NCBI GenBank assembly: GCA_022036555.1
Contig: CM039140.1
Location: 28,477,843-28,541,842 of the forward strand
Direction of reading: 5' to 3'
DNA length: 64,000 bases
DNA from: Microstegium vimineum
Lineage: Eukaryota > Streptophyta > Magnoliopsida > Poales > Poaceae
The notes under the pieces are model-generated. The model was not told where the DNA came from, searched no databases, and was given only the letters and a program-made list of their open reading frames with translations. Made by a program: the position numbers and the translations under genes. Of this stretch, positions 1 to 11,687 are shown in pieces. The stretch's first letter is position 1; every line of letters starts with the position of its first letter.

Positions 1-78
1 AAGATTGAACATTGATTGTTTTTTATCTCTAGGTACATACAGTTTAGTGATTGTAATCTATCAAGATGAGAGAAACTT

Positions 79-1900
79 TTTTGGGTCGCTAAGAACCGTG
101 GAATAGAGTACATGGAACTTTTTGGGTGTGAACAGGGAAGCTTTCCTTTTAAATATTTAGGGCTGCCAATGCATTTTCGAAAGCTGTCGAATAAACATTG
201 GAGTGAAGTAGAAGAGCGTTTTCAGAAAAAACTTAGTAGTTGGAAAGGGAAACATCTTTCATCAGGGGGCAGATTAGTTTTGATTAATTCGGTTCTATCT
301 AGCCTTTCGATGTATATGCTGTCTTTTTTCGCTATTCCCAAAGTGGTGTTAAAAAGGTTGGACTACTACAGGTCCAGATTTTTTTTGGCAGTGTGAGGAA
401 CACAGCAAAAAATATAGGTTGGCTAAATGGAGTATCTTGTGTAAGCCAAGGTGTATGGGCGGGCTGGGTATTTTAAATTTGGAAAACCAGAACTTGTGTC
501 TGCTTAGTAAATGGCTTTTCAAGATCATTAATGAAGATGGCTTATGGCAAAAGATGCTTAGAAGGAAGTATGTCAAAGATAAGTGTCTAACTCAAATTGA
601 AAAAAGACCAAGTGATTCTCACTTATGGTCAGGCTTGATGGAGGTCAAGGACATTTTTTTACGGTTCGGAAGATTTAGAGTTAACAATGGTCATCAAATT
701 AGGTTCTGGGAGGATGTGTGGGTGGGGGAGCAATCGCTAAAACTAAGATTCCCTAACCTGTACAATTTAGCAAGAAAGAAGAACTTTTCTGCAGTAGAGA
801 AAGTTCTAAACTCAGTCCCTCTGAAGATCTCGTTTAGACGAGCGATTATGGGGGAAAGACTGGCTGAGTGGCTTAGGCTGGTAGCTCTAGTAATGCCTAT
901 TTCCTTAAACACTAGCAGAGATAAGTTTATCTGGTTAATAAAGAAAGATGGAAAGTTCACAACTCAATCGTTGTATAGAGAGATAATGAAAGAGGAGAGA
1001 ATTGGAGGGAAGGAGAGTTTCTGGAAAGCAAAAATACCTTTGAAATTAAAAATCTTCCTTTGGTACTTAAAGCGAGGAGTGGTTTTAACAAAGGATAATT
1101 TACTAAAGAGAAATGGAATGGTAATTCTAAGTGTAATTTTTGTGGCCTAGAAGAAACCATTCAACATCTTTTCTTTGATTGTCGAGTGGCTCGTTCTTTT
1201 TGGAATTTGCTCTATATCACTTTCAACTTTAAACCACCACATAGTACGACTCATTTATTTGGTTCTTGGTTAAGGAGCTTTGCACCCGTGCTAAGAGAGC
1301 AAATAATTGTGGGGATAGCAGCAGTATGTTGGGTTCTATGGTTGAATAGAAACGATGCAGTTTTCCTAAAGTCTTTTGCTAACTCTTATTTGCAGGTAAT
1401 TTTCAGGGGGGGCTTGCTGGATCAGGCAATTGTCTCAGTTGTCTAAAGAGGAAGAGAGAAGGGATCTGAATGAAGGCTGCAGGCGTCTTGAACAAGTGGT
1501 GCTTCATTTCTTTGGAGGCTCATGTTGGAAGAGCCAGAGAAGGATAGAAACACAGTAATGGTGGTTCCATGTCTTGGAAATTTGATCCATTATATCTAAG
1601 ATGTTGGCTCTGGGTCTTCTTGAACAAGTATGCTTTTGTTTTTGAGGAAACTCTAGTTGGAAGACTAAGTGAAGGGCAGGTTCCTATTCATGTTAGATCC
1701 GTGTCTTGGAACTTTAGTCTTTTGTTTTTGAGTGGTGAACTCTTAGCTTCTTGGCTGCTGATAGCAGCATGCTGTCTAAGTTTAGAACTAGGTAGGGTCC
1801 GTGTAACAGAATTTGGTTTAAGAACCATATTGTAATTTTAGGCCATAAGCATCCACTCGTGGATGTGAAGGCTGGAATGATTATTCCATAATTAAAAAAA
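79..1900 (+). mobile_element. 5'-truncated LINE (non-LTR retrotransposon)
   Basis: A non-LTR retrotransposon copied onto the plus strand. It is bracketed by a perfect 16-bp direct repeat, aagatgagagaaactt, at 63-78 and 1901-1916, and ends in a short A-rich tail at 1893-1900. Only the 3' end of ORF2 is present, so the copy is truncated at its 5' end, as is normal for target-primed reverse transcription. It lies in intron 2 of the minus-strand terpene synthase relic, 21 bp past the exon 2 donor site. TSD and tail are read directly; the LINE class follows from the protein remnant. Confidence 0.9.
112..1556 (+). pseudogene. LINE ORF2 C-terminal remnant (reverse transcriptase tail and zf-RVT)
   Basis: The conceptual protein is the C-terminal part of a plant LINE reverse transcriptase polyprotein. 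The first piece (112-396) contains FKYLGLPMHFRKLSN and the SSWKGKHLSSGGRLVLINSV block found just after the polymerase core of plant LINE proteins. After a frameshift near 390-420 the second piece (419-1150) continues with the GGLGILNLENQNLCLLSKW block. A second frameshift near 1120-1140 leads into a zf-RVT zinc-binding region with CKFCG, then HLFFDC and a conserved SFWNLL. The endonuclease and the catalytic polymerase palm are absent. With two frameshifts and no 5' half it cannot encode an active protein. Confidence 0.85.
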
Positions 1901-1936
1901 AAGATGAGAGAAACTTAATAAAAACCGAACATATAC

Positions 1937-3680
1937 CTGCAGACACCCAGATCCCATGCTGCCGAAGTAGGCGAAACCCCGAGTGCAACAATGTGCAGGC
2001 CGCCGTCAGACTTGGGCTCTTCTGCTCGGATTCGATTTAATGCAGCTCCGATGCCAAGACGTTCAAGCGTGTCGACAAATGTCACCAAATCAGCTACATC
2101 TAAGGCATCCAAGCTGTCATTGAACACCTGACGTACTTGCCCTTGAGTAGCTCTGCCCTCTCCCTCATCCACTGCTCTGATCCTGCATGAATGGAGATGC
2201 CGGTTAATAATACAAACATAACAAATTCACAAATGAATTAATAGGAAAAATAAAATGAGTAAACACTACTAAAAAACTTAACAAATGCAGTCACAAATAA
2301 TTAACCGAGGTGGTTAAAGGCAACGGCCTCCAATGAAAAATCGCGGTTAATCTGGCATTTATGGAGACAGTTACCCTGAGGCGACCGCTTGGTTAACTAT
2401 TTTCTAGAATTACCGAATCTAGACAAAGGAAATAGCAAATTCTTTATAATCCGAGAAGGCCCCCACTGGATAGCCTCAGTCACGCGCCCCGAACCGGCAA
2501 GCCACACATTTTTGCACGAAAATCTAGCGTTGTGTGGCTGTCAGAGTTCAAACCCATGACCTAGCTCGTCCTCGCGTCTAACCTCCTTTACCACTTCATC
2601 CATTAGCGGTCCACCGTGGACTTGTGGACCACTGGCCCTGCGGTTACGTCAGCACGTCCACGCACCACTCACACGTCGACATGTGGCCACCCGAGTCGGC
2701 AACGACTCGGTCAGCGTCAAGAGCAGTACCCCTATTTGCACTTAAGCCCACTTATGTCTACAATAGATGTTTTTCTCCTCATATTATACTGAACCAAATT
2801 TAAATTTTGTGTTGCATGCTCTTAATGAATTTAAATAAAAAAGTCATCAACTATAAGGTTTTTTATCTTTTTGAGATCTACAACTTTTATTTTGATCATC
2901 TCTTCATCCGAGGTTGTTTGCAAAATTTAAATTTCAAATGTACTAAGTTTACACGTAGTTATCCTTAATTAGATGCATTGAGATAAAAAAAACTTGTCAA
3001 CTACAAAATTATTTAACTTTTTTAGATCTACAACTTTCTTTAAGGTTATTTCTCCATTTGAGGTCATTTAAAAAATTTAAAATTCAAATGTGATAAATTC
3101 AAAAGTAGTTCACCTTGACAGAGTGATTTTGAATAAAAAGTTATCAACTACAAAGTTGTATAACTTTTCGAGATCTACAATTTTTATTTTGGTTATTTTT
3201 GTGTCCAAGGATATTTAAATTTTTTAAAATTTAGTACTTAATTTATTTCAAGATTAACCGAACCGGACACTATAAGGCAACCGTCTCAGTTAATCATATG
3301 TTAACCGAGGTGGTTGCATTGTACAAAACGTCTCTGTTAATTGATTTACCGAAGTGGACTACCTAAGCCAACCGTCTCAGTTAATGTCAGTGGTTGCTCT
3401 AAATTAACCAACAGCATCGGTTAATCTATTCTGTGAGGCGGTTTTCAAAAGGCCACGGTAAAGTTTTTTTAGCAGTGAAAATAAATCTTAGGAAAATTAT
3501 TAATAAATTTGTATGCTCTTATTATTAGTGTTTGCGCACCTGCAGTGAGACGGGAGGGACGTAGGTGACGAAGAAATCACCCCATACAGAGGGCGCAAAC
3601 TTCTCGTCGCTTGAGTCAACTCCAACAGCTGGAACCAGTGTGCTGCTCTGAGCGACGTTGATCATCTGCTGGTCGTTCAT
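1937..3680 (-). pseudogene. Terpene synthase, 5' exons 1-2 (pseudogene, rest beyond window)
   Basis: Terpene synthases cyclise prenyl diphosphates; only the N-terminal domain is in view. Exon 1 (complement 3540-3680) starts with ATG at 3680 and encodes 47 residues, including FAPSVWGDFFVTYVPP, a hallmark of the angiosperm family. There is no plastid targeting stretch, which suggests a cytosolic type. The donor is CAG|GTGCGC. Exon 2 (complement 1937-2171) encodes WMRERAELLKG, QVRQVFNDSLDALD, LVDTLERLGI-like and FRLLRQHGIWVSA segments and ends at a G|GTATAT donor. The acceptor at 2172-2173 keeps phase. Two single-base indels in G-runs (a loss near 2145, a gain near 1975) put the middle of exon 2 in another frame and create an early stop. 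The catalytic DDxxD domain would lie left of the window. Family assignment is firm; the pseudogene call assumes the indels are real. Confidence 0.82.
2264..3477. mobile_element. CACTA element E1 in terpene synthase intron 1
   Basis: A 1214-bp non-autonomous CACTA element. The left end is CACTACTAAAAAAC, the right end GTTTTTTTAGCAGTG, and a 3-bp TSD (aaa) sits at 2261-2263 and 3478-3480. The interior carries subterminal motifs of the ttaaccgaggtggtt type near both ends and three diverged internal repeats (about 2840-3240) containing gagatctacaactttta. A tRNA-like module lies on the minus strand around 2540-2610. No transposase is encoded. Confidence 0.88.
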
Positions 3681-4120
3681 AACAGCAGCAAATTTGCAGT
3701 AGTCACAACTTGCTATATGACTTTACAGCTGGTTGTAATTTGTTTATAACAATGGGTGCTGAAGTGATATGGCTACGATGGTATATATGGATACCTATTT
3801 ATAGTCCAACCTAGTGGGGTGGTAGTTGTGTAAGAAATGGCCTGCTACATGGTGCATGCAACACGTGGCTTGGAAATTAAGATTCAATAATTGGCGTCAG
3901 GTATCACATACAAGGAAATGAAGACACTAGTACATAACAGATGTTGAACACGTGCAAAAAATTCTTTAAGAGGCGACAGATGAATTAATGAGCTAGCAGA
4001 AGAAGCTCATCGATGTTCAACAGATACATGATCTATCTATTTTAGTTGGGATAGTCACAAAATCATTTTACTTCTGAAGTGCATTTATTTTTAATTAAAT
4101 TATAGTGAGGCTTCTATAAA
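3681..4120 (-). promoter_or_regulatory. Upstream region of terpene synthase relic with TATA box
   Basis: Non-coding sequence upstream of the terpene synthase start. On the minus strand a TATA box, TATAAATAG, lies at 3795-3803, about 115-120 bp before the ATG at 3680, a normal plant spacing. The region ends where the tandem array begins near 4121, so anything more distal has been displaced by repeats. Confidence 0.55.
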
Positions 4121-4168
4121 TTAATCAGTTGTGTGGTATGTCATGTAATACAAATTAGCTGGCACTGG

Positions 4169-4309
4169 ATGTACAACGCCGATCGCCACTCCAAAGAGTT
4201 TATTGAGAACATGCATTATTTCTTAAATGTGACCGAGGCAAATAAGCGGGATTGTTTCATGTGCTGCTCAGGTGCTCTATGTAAGAATTTGAAGGTTATG
4301 TTAGTTTAA
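4169..4309 (+). pseudogene. TNP2 N-terminal (Transpos_assoc) remnant in U0
   Basis: A short reading frame with MYNADRHSKEFIENMHYFL and FMCCSGALCKN matches the N-terminal zinc-binding Transpos_assoc domain of CACTA TNP2 transposases. The expected MSRHW-type start just upstream is destroyed (ATG to ATT). The frame breaks at the KVMLV stop, earlier than in the sister copies. It is a fragment with no attached transposase. Confidence 0.7.
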
Positions 4310-4643
4310 AGAGTCTTCATTCCCAATTGTTTAAGTCAGATTTTATATCAAATTAAACTATATTTGTTGAACCAAGCACTGAGAAAGCATTATTATAATA
4401 GAAGAAGATAAAGAAGAACAAGGGTCAATGACCACTCTATGGCTGAATATGTTGCCTTATATATACAATTTTATACTTTAATTGTGTTATTTATGTGCAA
4501 TGCTCGAACCGCACTTATACATGTGTTATACATATACTAGCAGCGTGAATCCATATATGAAAACCTATTTTAAAACCAAATGAATCATGAATCGAAAAGA
4601 AACCTAAAAAAGGAAATTTTATTTCCGAGTAGTAAAAACCAAC

Positions 4644-5404
4644 CACTAGTACAAAATGATAATATACATGCGGTTGTGAAGCCATTTGTCTAGGCGTTTT
4701 TCATAACCGTCTACGCTGGGACCAGTAGAAATGACTGTCGAGAAATCACGTTTATAAAATAGAAAAAATAAAAATAATCCGCTTGCCCGTCTTCGTCGAA
4801 GTAGTGGATTTTTGCACATAAAATCGTGAATTGCGTTCTCGTGGTGATTCAAACCCTCAACCTCAGCCTCGCGCGTACCTCCTCTACCACTCCACTCATA
4901 AGTCACTTGTGTCTAAATTCTGTTTTAGTTCACCACATTCTATACTAAACTGAGTGTAAAATTAATTATTTGAGCCAATAAACGAATTCAAATAAAAAAG
5001 TTGTAAACTACAAAGTTTCATAACTTTTTGAGATCTACAACTTTTATTTAGTAAGTTTTTCTATCCAAGGTCGTTTACAAAAATTTGAATTTCAAATTTG
5101 ACAAATCCGAACGTACTTTTCGATGACAAGATGATTTCAAATAAAAAAGTTGTAAACTGCAAAGTTTCATAACTTTTCGAGATCTACAACTTTTATTTTG
5201 GAAGTTTTTCCATCTAATGTCTTTTACAAAAATAAAAAAAATCAGTGTCCAGGTATTTTTAGTGACGGATTTCTTAAGGAACCGCATGTAGAAATTGATT
5301 TTCAGTGACGGTTTATAACCATTTTATTTCTACTGATGCATGATAACTAAAACCGACTGTGGTATTTTTTGAGAGCGCCAGCTATGACCTCTTTTCTACT
5401 AGTG
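4644..5404. mobile_element. CACTA element E2
   Basis: A 761-bp non-autonomous CACTA element with ends CACTAGTACAAAATG and CTTTTCTACTAGTG and a 3-bp TSD aac (4641-4643 and 5405-5407). Removing it restores agtaaaaaccaaccgggag, matching the uninterrupted site in U3 near 32115-32140. The interior has two copies, about 147 bp apart, of a unit with aagttgtaaactacaaagtt and gagatctacaactttta. A tRNA-like stretch lies on the minus strand at about 4840-4905. Confidence 0.92.
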
Positions 5405-6543
5405 AACCGGGAGTAAATGTGTCAACCCCATGGCAAGGTCTGGATGCCTATTAAGTTATAATTAGTACTAATAACCAGGACTAAAGGTCCATCTTCAGTC
5501 CCGATTGCCTGATCTGGGACTAAAGGTGTTCATTTAGTCTCGGATTAATTGTCCCGATTGGGAACCATGACTGAAGGGGTTTCTCAACAAGGATTACAAC
5601 TCATCCCTGCACTAGTGAAACAAGTGCTAGCTGATAAGATCTCATTACAAATATAATATATGCAAGTGAATCACACAAGAGCTGGATATATAGGTGTACT
5701 AAATAGGGTTGGTACACTAGTACAAAACCATACTATACAGCCTGTTCGAAATGTATTTGTACATGGGTTTTTTCGAACCGTCTATGCTTGGGGCCAGCAT
5801 AAATGGGTCATTTCTACAGATGGTTTCTTAAGAACCACCTGTAGAAATCGATTTCTACAGACGGATTTCTTAACGAACCGCCTGTAGAAATCACTATCCA
5901 GAAATCGCGTTTTTAAAATAGAAATAAATAAATAAATTCTAGGACAAGTCCACTAGTAATCCGCCCGCTCGTCGCAAGTCCAACCCGCAACCTCAGCCTC
6001 GCGCGATACCTCCTCTACATCTCCACTCATGACTTACTTGTGTCTAGATTCCGTTTTAGTTCACAATATTCTATATTAAACCGAGTATAAATTGATTGTT
6101 TGAGCCACTAAACGAATTCAAATGAAAAAGTTGTAAACTACAAAGTTTCATAACTTTTCGAGATCTACAACTTTTATTTAGAAAGTTTTTCCATCTGAGG
6201 TCGTTTACAAAAATTTGAATTTCAAATTTGACAAATTCGAACGTAGTTTTCGATGACAAGATGATTTCAAATGAAAAAATTGTGAACTAAAAAGTTTCAT
6301 TACTTTTCGAGACCTACAACTTTTATTTAGGAAGTTTTTCCATCCGAGGTCATTTACAAAAATAAAAAAAATCAGTGTCTAGGTATTTCTAGTGGCGGAT
6401 TTCTTAAGAAACCACTTGTAGAAATCAAGTATTTCTACAGATGGATTTCTTAAGAGTGCTGCCTGTAGAAATCAATTTCCAGTGGTGGTTCGTAACCGTT
6501 TTATTTCTACTGACGCATGATAACTAAAACTGGCTATACAAAT

Positions 6544-7630
6544 TGTTGACACCGTTTTTTGGCACGTGTCAATATGATATAAGGATTGTGCCAGTCGGCA
6601 AAAGGCTAGTTGTCGTTCTTTATCGGCATTGGGATATTACCAGTCAGATTGCCGGTAAAGGCAAGAATGTTGCTGATGCAGACAGGGACTTATTACCGAT
6701 TGAGGCAGAAAGACACTGTTGATGAAGGTAAGGGGATGTTGCCGATAGAGACATGAATGTTGCCGACAGAAAGAACATTGCCGATGAGAACCAAAGCTCA
6801 TTACCGATGTAATGAAAACAGCAATGTTGCTGATGGAGGCAAGATGTTGCCGATGAGAGCAAGGAAGCGTTGTCGATGAGAGTCAAAGCCTGTTGCTGAT
6901 AGAGAATATTGCCAATGAAGACGAAAAGCTGCCGATGAATGGTAGATGCTGCCGATGGAAGCAGGATGACATGGCTAACGTGAGCATACAATTGTCGATG
7001 ACGCTAAAAGGAAGTTGCGGATCGGAAGGATATGTCGATGGAAAGTTTCATCGGAGAGAAGACATAAGGAAACTGGTGATCTTATACCAGTATTATTATT
7101 GTTATTTGGGTCCGACTCCTGCGCGAGTCAGTTATTTCCTTTAAAATAGGAGTTTGTTTTGTTTAGGAAAGGTACGAGTTGTGTCTATTTACAACTCCTG
7201 TTATCGGAGTATAAATATGTACCTAGGGGTCGTGAGAAAAAATATATCCAAGAATATCAAACAAATCTATTACTTTTTATCTATTTTACCAGTAATTTAC
7301 CTTTACGGCATTAGGGTTAATTATCTACGAGTTCTTCAAGTTTCGACGGGCTGCATCTCATTGACCTCCGTCAACCCTTGCAAGTTGCGCGTTTGAGCAA
7401 TCTGAGCCTTGACGTCCGGGCGCATCGCTGTCGTCTCGTTCAGCTCTACTCTAGTTATCCTGATCAAGTTTTAGCCTTGACATCCGGGCGCATCGCCGTT
7501 GTCTCGTTCAAATCTTGTTCTAGTTATCGTCATTGTCGATTAACTGGTCAAATCGACTAGCACGCCTTTGGATATCGAATTCGGGTATAAGCCCGAGGTT
7601 TCGCAGATCCTGACGCTTTTTGTGTCAACA
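6544..7630 (+). repeat. Element A 5' LTR
   Basis: A 1087-bp LTR beginning TGTTGACACCG and ending TGTCAACA. Short motifs with ttgccgat and ttgctgat recur between about 6660 and 6980. It is colinear with the 3' LTR (26294-26851 plus 28101-28631) with scattered substitutions, so the insertion is not very recent. Confidence 0.88.
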
Positions 7631-7660
7631 CCTCTTTTGGCATGCTCGGTGGGACCAATT
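7631..7660 (+). other. Candidate primer-binding region of element A
   Basis: The sequence just after the 5' LTR, ttggcatgctcggtgggacc within 7636-7656, is where a tRNA primer would anneal. It overlaps the start of the gag-like frame (ATG at 7642). The matching tRNA was not identified. Confidence 0.4.
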
Positions 7661-10600
7661 ATACATCTGCAATGGGTAATAATACCGAAGTCAATCCAAG
7701 CAACGTCATAGGAGTCTCTGAAGCGAATCTGAGAGATGATCAGAGGCAAGCTATGGAGCGGGCTATGGAGGAGTACAAACAGTTATATCTCAAGTCCTTC
7801 AGCCTAAACAGAATCGGCGAAGCAGTCCAGAAGCAAGATTCGCCATTGCCACGACAGGTCACTTTCAACGCCGATCCTGGTAAATTACAAGAGATGGTTA
7901 ATTCTGCATTAAATCATGTGTTAATTAGCCAATCCAATGTGTTGTCCAATAATGTATACAATGCTGTCAAGCAAACTTTCAAGGAAAGACAAGCACCATA
8001 TTATGTTGATCCGGCGTATCATCAACTCGGATCGGCATCTGTTATGATCCCATCGGCGGTTCCAAGGGTGTCTTCACCGCTTATGAACCGATCTGCCGAT
8101 GAGTTCGCATCGCCAAGATTGAGCCCAGCAAACATTACTCAATCGAATATAAATCTGGTGGCGCCAACAATGTCCGGACCTATGACCCAGAGTCAGCCAA
8201 CTTCCACCAGCTGGTGGGGATACGATATGCCTCCAAGTCCATCTGCTGATTCCAAATTGGTCCAAGATAACAATGCAGGGTGGAAGGCTCCCGTGGCATC
8301 GGCAACGCCTACACAGCCGATGATTCCAGTGATGCATTATACTACATCCTCTCGAACGGTGCAGTTGCCGTCAAGGAATCTTCAGATGGTGATACCCAGA
8401 GTGTCTTATGCACAACCATCGGCAGGATCTTCGCTGATGCAGCAAGACATTGCGATTGGGAACCAGCCCGTATCGGCAATGGTTCCTCAAGCTGTGGTAC
8501 CCGCAAATCAAGGCGATTATTCAAGGGTACAAGAGCAACAAGCGCCAATTGGTTATCAGCCATCGGTAAGTCATATGCCGATGACATCTAATGTAAGTTG
8601 GATCGGTCAATTGCCGATTCAGCAGCAAGTTGTGCAACCTGAATACCAAGTGGCAAGGGCTCTGCAGTATCATCCGCCAGCGAGTCTTCAGAATGAAATA
8701 TCGGTACATCAGCCGATAAGTACTACTTCGCCGCAGTACTCGCAAGTAAACGTGCACAATGAAACATCAACATATCAGCCAATGAATATAATGTCACAGT
8801 ACATCCCAGTGGGCGTTCAGAATTGCCCATCGGCAAATTAGCCGATGCATAATATTCAACTGGTGCCGCGAATGTGTCGATTGATCCGGCCTATTCATCA
8901 CAAGGACATGAAAAAGTATGTCAACCGGCTCAGCCAGTTAACAAGCCTGTGCATCGGCAAGATCAAGATGCATGTTGGACCGATAAGATTGCTGGAATAG
9001 TGAAAAAGCAATTCGGAATCAAGCCTAAGGTTGATACATATTCTTATCGGATTCCATACCTTTCATCTTATGATTTAATCCCCTTCCCAAATCGGTACAA
9101 AGTGCCAGATTTCACCAAGTTTTCTGGTCAAGGTGATATGTCAACAATGGAACACATTAACCGATTTATTATCCAATGTGGGGAGGCAGCCAGCAGGGAT
9201 GAACTGAGGGTGAGATTGTTCTCGTCATCGTTATCTAGATCGGCATTTACATGGTTTATTTCATTACCTCCAAATTCTGTGATCACTTGGGCCGATCTAG
9301 AAAAACAGTTTCACAAATATTTCTTTACTGGCACACATGAAAAGAAGATTACCGATTTGGTCAACTTGAGGCAACGTGATGATGAATCGTAGAGCTCTTC
9401 GTCCAAAGGCTGCAAAACGTAAAGAATAAGTGCTACAGTTTAGTACTTGATCGGCAATTGGCGGATTTGGCCTTCCAGGGATTACTGCCGCACATCAGGG
9501 ACAAATACGTGTCTCAAGAGTTTGAAAGCTTGAGCCATCTTGTGCAAAGGGTTGCCGATCAAGACACCAAATTTTTTGAGCCTAGAGGAAATTGGGATGA
9601 GGAGGTGTCTTTAACTAAGAAGATAGATTCAGACGAAGAAGCAAGTATCGGTTTAGTTGAATGGGTAGAGAATAAAAAGCCTATATCTTGTCCCTTCGAC
9701 CAGAAAGAAACTGAGAGATTCACCTTTGATATCACCAAGGCCGATAGGATGTTTGTCCTATTACTTCAAGAAGGGAGGATTAGGCTGGCGCCTAACCAGG
9801 TAATTCCATCGGCCGAAGAGCTCAGAAGGATCAGGTACTGCAAGTGGCACAATGCAACTTCGCACAATACCAATGATTGCAAAGTCTTTAGGCAGCAGTT
9901 GCAATCGAAAATTGAATCTGGGCGAATCAAGTTTGAAAATTCCAAAGCCCAGAAGCCGATGAAGATTGACCAGCACCCGTTTCCAAATAATATAGTGGAA
10001 ACTAGTGGGAAAACTAAGGTGCTGACATCGGAAGCTGCCAAGAAAAGTACATCGGTAGACCCTGAACATCAGATAGCTGCGCATGAAGTAACAGGGAAGA
10101 AGTTTGCCGATGATAGGAAAGGCAAGAGGGTTGCTGATGAAAGCAATGATAAGAAGGCTCCTGGTGTTATAATCACGCATAGGCGACCAAGGCAAGAGTA
10201 TCGGCAGTCACGAGAGGAGCGATATCGGCTGCAAGAAGAGGAAAAATGCCAAGAGTGGCATCGGCATAAAGATCATTGGAGGTGCCCCTTCTTTGTTCAC
10301 TATTGGGAAGAAGGTATCAAGATGTCAACTAGTGATAATTGCCCTGAATGCAATGGGTACTACCTTGCCGATTGGTCAGAAAAGAAACCCCGTTTTGACG
10401 ATCAGGCATCAAGTTATGGTAGGCCGATCAGAGAAAAGGAGTCAGTGCATGATCGGCTGGGGGGCAAGATCAGCGTGCATGATAGACTTGGCAAGCATGG
10501 CCATTATTTTCCAAGGAACCAAGAGGAGCTTGAAGGGATGGCCAATGCAAGGGTACCCGACGAAGATATACTTTATAGAGATCCGAATATACGGAGTTGC

Positions 10601-10768
10601 CCAGATTCAGGCGGAAAACAGTATCAACCTGTTTGGAAAACCAGGCTCCCTCAATGGTGCCCCAAGGGTCTTACAAAGACTCAAAGAAGGAGGATGCAGC
10701 GCGAGCGCCAAGAAGATTTGTGTCATGATGAAAATCCTTCCAGAGGGAAATCTTCAGACAAGCGATGA
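7642..10768 (+). pseudogene. Element A gag-like polyprotein (three frame-broken pieces)
   Basis: Structural protein of element A. Piece 1 (7642-8841, 399 aa) is rich in Gln, Pro and Ser and low in complexity. Piece 2 (8874-9392) carries a Retrotrans_gag domain with FPNRYKVPDFTKFSGQGD and SAFTWFISLPPNSVITWADL. Piece 3 (9458-10768, 436 aa) continues it with ADLAFQGLLPHIRDKYVSQ. It then has a zinc-binding-like CKWHNATSHNTNDC and a second Cys/His cluster, CPFFVHYW then CPECNGYY. The breaks are a stop and frameshift between 8839 and 8853 and a one-base loss near 9388. The surrounding frame is otherwise continuous, so this was one long gag ORF. No aspartic protease motif or polymerase follows. Confidence 0.8.
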
Positions 10769-11129
10769 AGGTCAAAGCGTAAAGATGGAGATCCATCGGC
10801 AGATGTCAATATGTTGCTGATAGCATAACTAGAGTCGATGGCCTTGGGCATTTTGGCTTGGGAGCAGCACTTGGTGAGCCCTGGCATTTCAACTGTTACA
10901 CTTGGGGGCATTGGCAGGCTGAGTGAAGAATTTGTGCACTGGGAGCAGCGCTGCCGATAAATTTGTTGGCTACAAAAGGAGATGTTCGATACAAGTCGAA
11001 GGATTGTAAGAGTGGCTCTGCAATGCTTACGTGCAATAGTCAAGGAAGTGGTGCAGGTATTTTGGAGGAGATGCAGTAGAAGAAATTTCGGTGCATAAGA
11101 TATCTTATACTCCGAAATTGGGGGGCATG
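10769..11129 (+). other. Element A 3' untranslated region and polypurine tract
   Basis: Non-coding stretch between the gag stop and the 3' LTR. It ends in a G-rich polypurine tract, attggggggcatg, at 11117-11129, directly before TGTTGACACC at 11130. A second copy lies at 25933-26293. Confidence 0.6.
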
Positions 11130-11687
11130 TGTTGACACCGTTTTTTGGCACATGTCAATATGATCTAAGGATTGTGCCGATCGGCAAAAGGCTAGTTGTC
11201 GTTCCTTATCGGCATTGGGATATTACCAGTCAGATTGCCGGTAAAGGCAAGAATGTTGCTGATGCAGACAGGGACTTATTGTCGATTGAGGTAGGAAGAC
11301 ATTGTTGATGAAGGCAAGGAGATGTTGCCGATAGAGACATGAATGCTGCCGACAGAAAGAACATTGCCGATGAGAACCAAAGTTCATTACCGATGTAATG
11401 AAAACAACAATGTTGCTGATGGAGGCAAGATGTTGCCGATGAGGGCAAGGAAGCGTTGCCGATGAGAGCCAAAGCCTGTTGCTGATAGAGAATATTGCCA
11501 ATGAAGACGAAAAGCTGCCGATGAATGGTAGATGCTGCCGATGGAAGCAGGATGACATGGCTAACGTGAGCATACAATTGCCGATGGCGCTAAAAGGAAG
11601 TTGCGGATCGGAAGGATATGTCGATGGAAAGTTTCATCGGAGAGAAGACATAAGAAAACTGGTGATCTTATACCAGTATTATTATTG
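11130..11687 (+). repeat. Element A 3' LTR, first copy of its left part
   Basis: The left 558 bp of A's 3' LTR, cut at ...tattg by the insertion of element B at 11688. The same segment occurs again at 26294-26851, where the rest of the LTR follows after a second B LTR. Confidence 0.88.

Larger units (their letters stand above)
4121..5714. repeat. Array monomer U0 (interrupted by CACTA E2)
   Basis: First member of a tandem array of about 1.0-kb monomers. It begins at taatcagttgtgtggtatg and ends at aaatagggttggta. Without the inserted CACTA (4644-5404 plus TSD) it is about 0.83 kb, because it starts part-way through the monomer. It carries a degraded Transpos_assoc coding remnant and the block with gggactaaagg and ctttagtctcgg that recurs at equivalent places in U1-U3. 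Confidence 0.75.
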
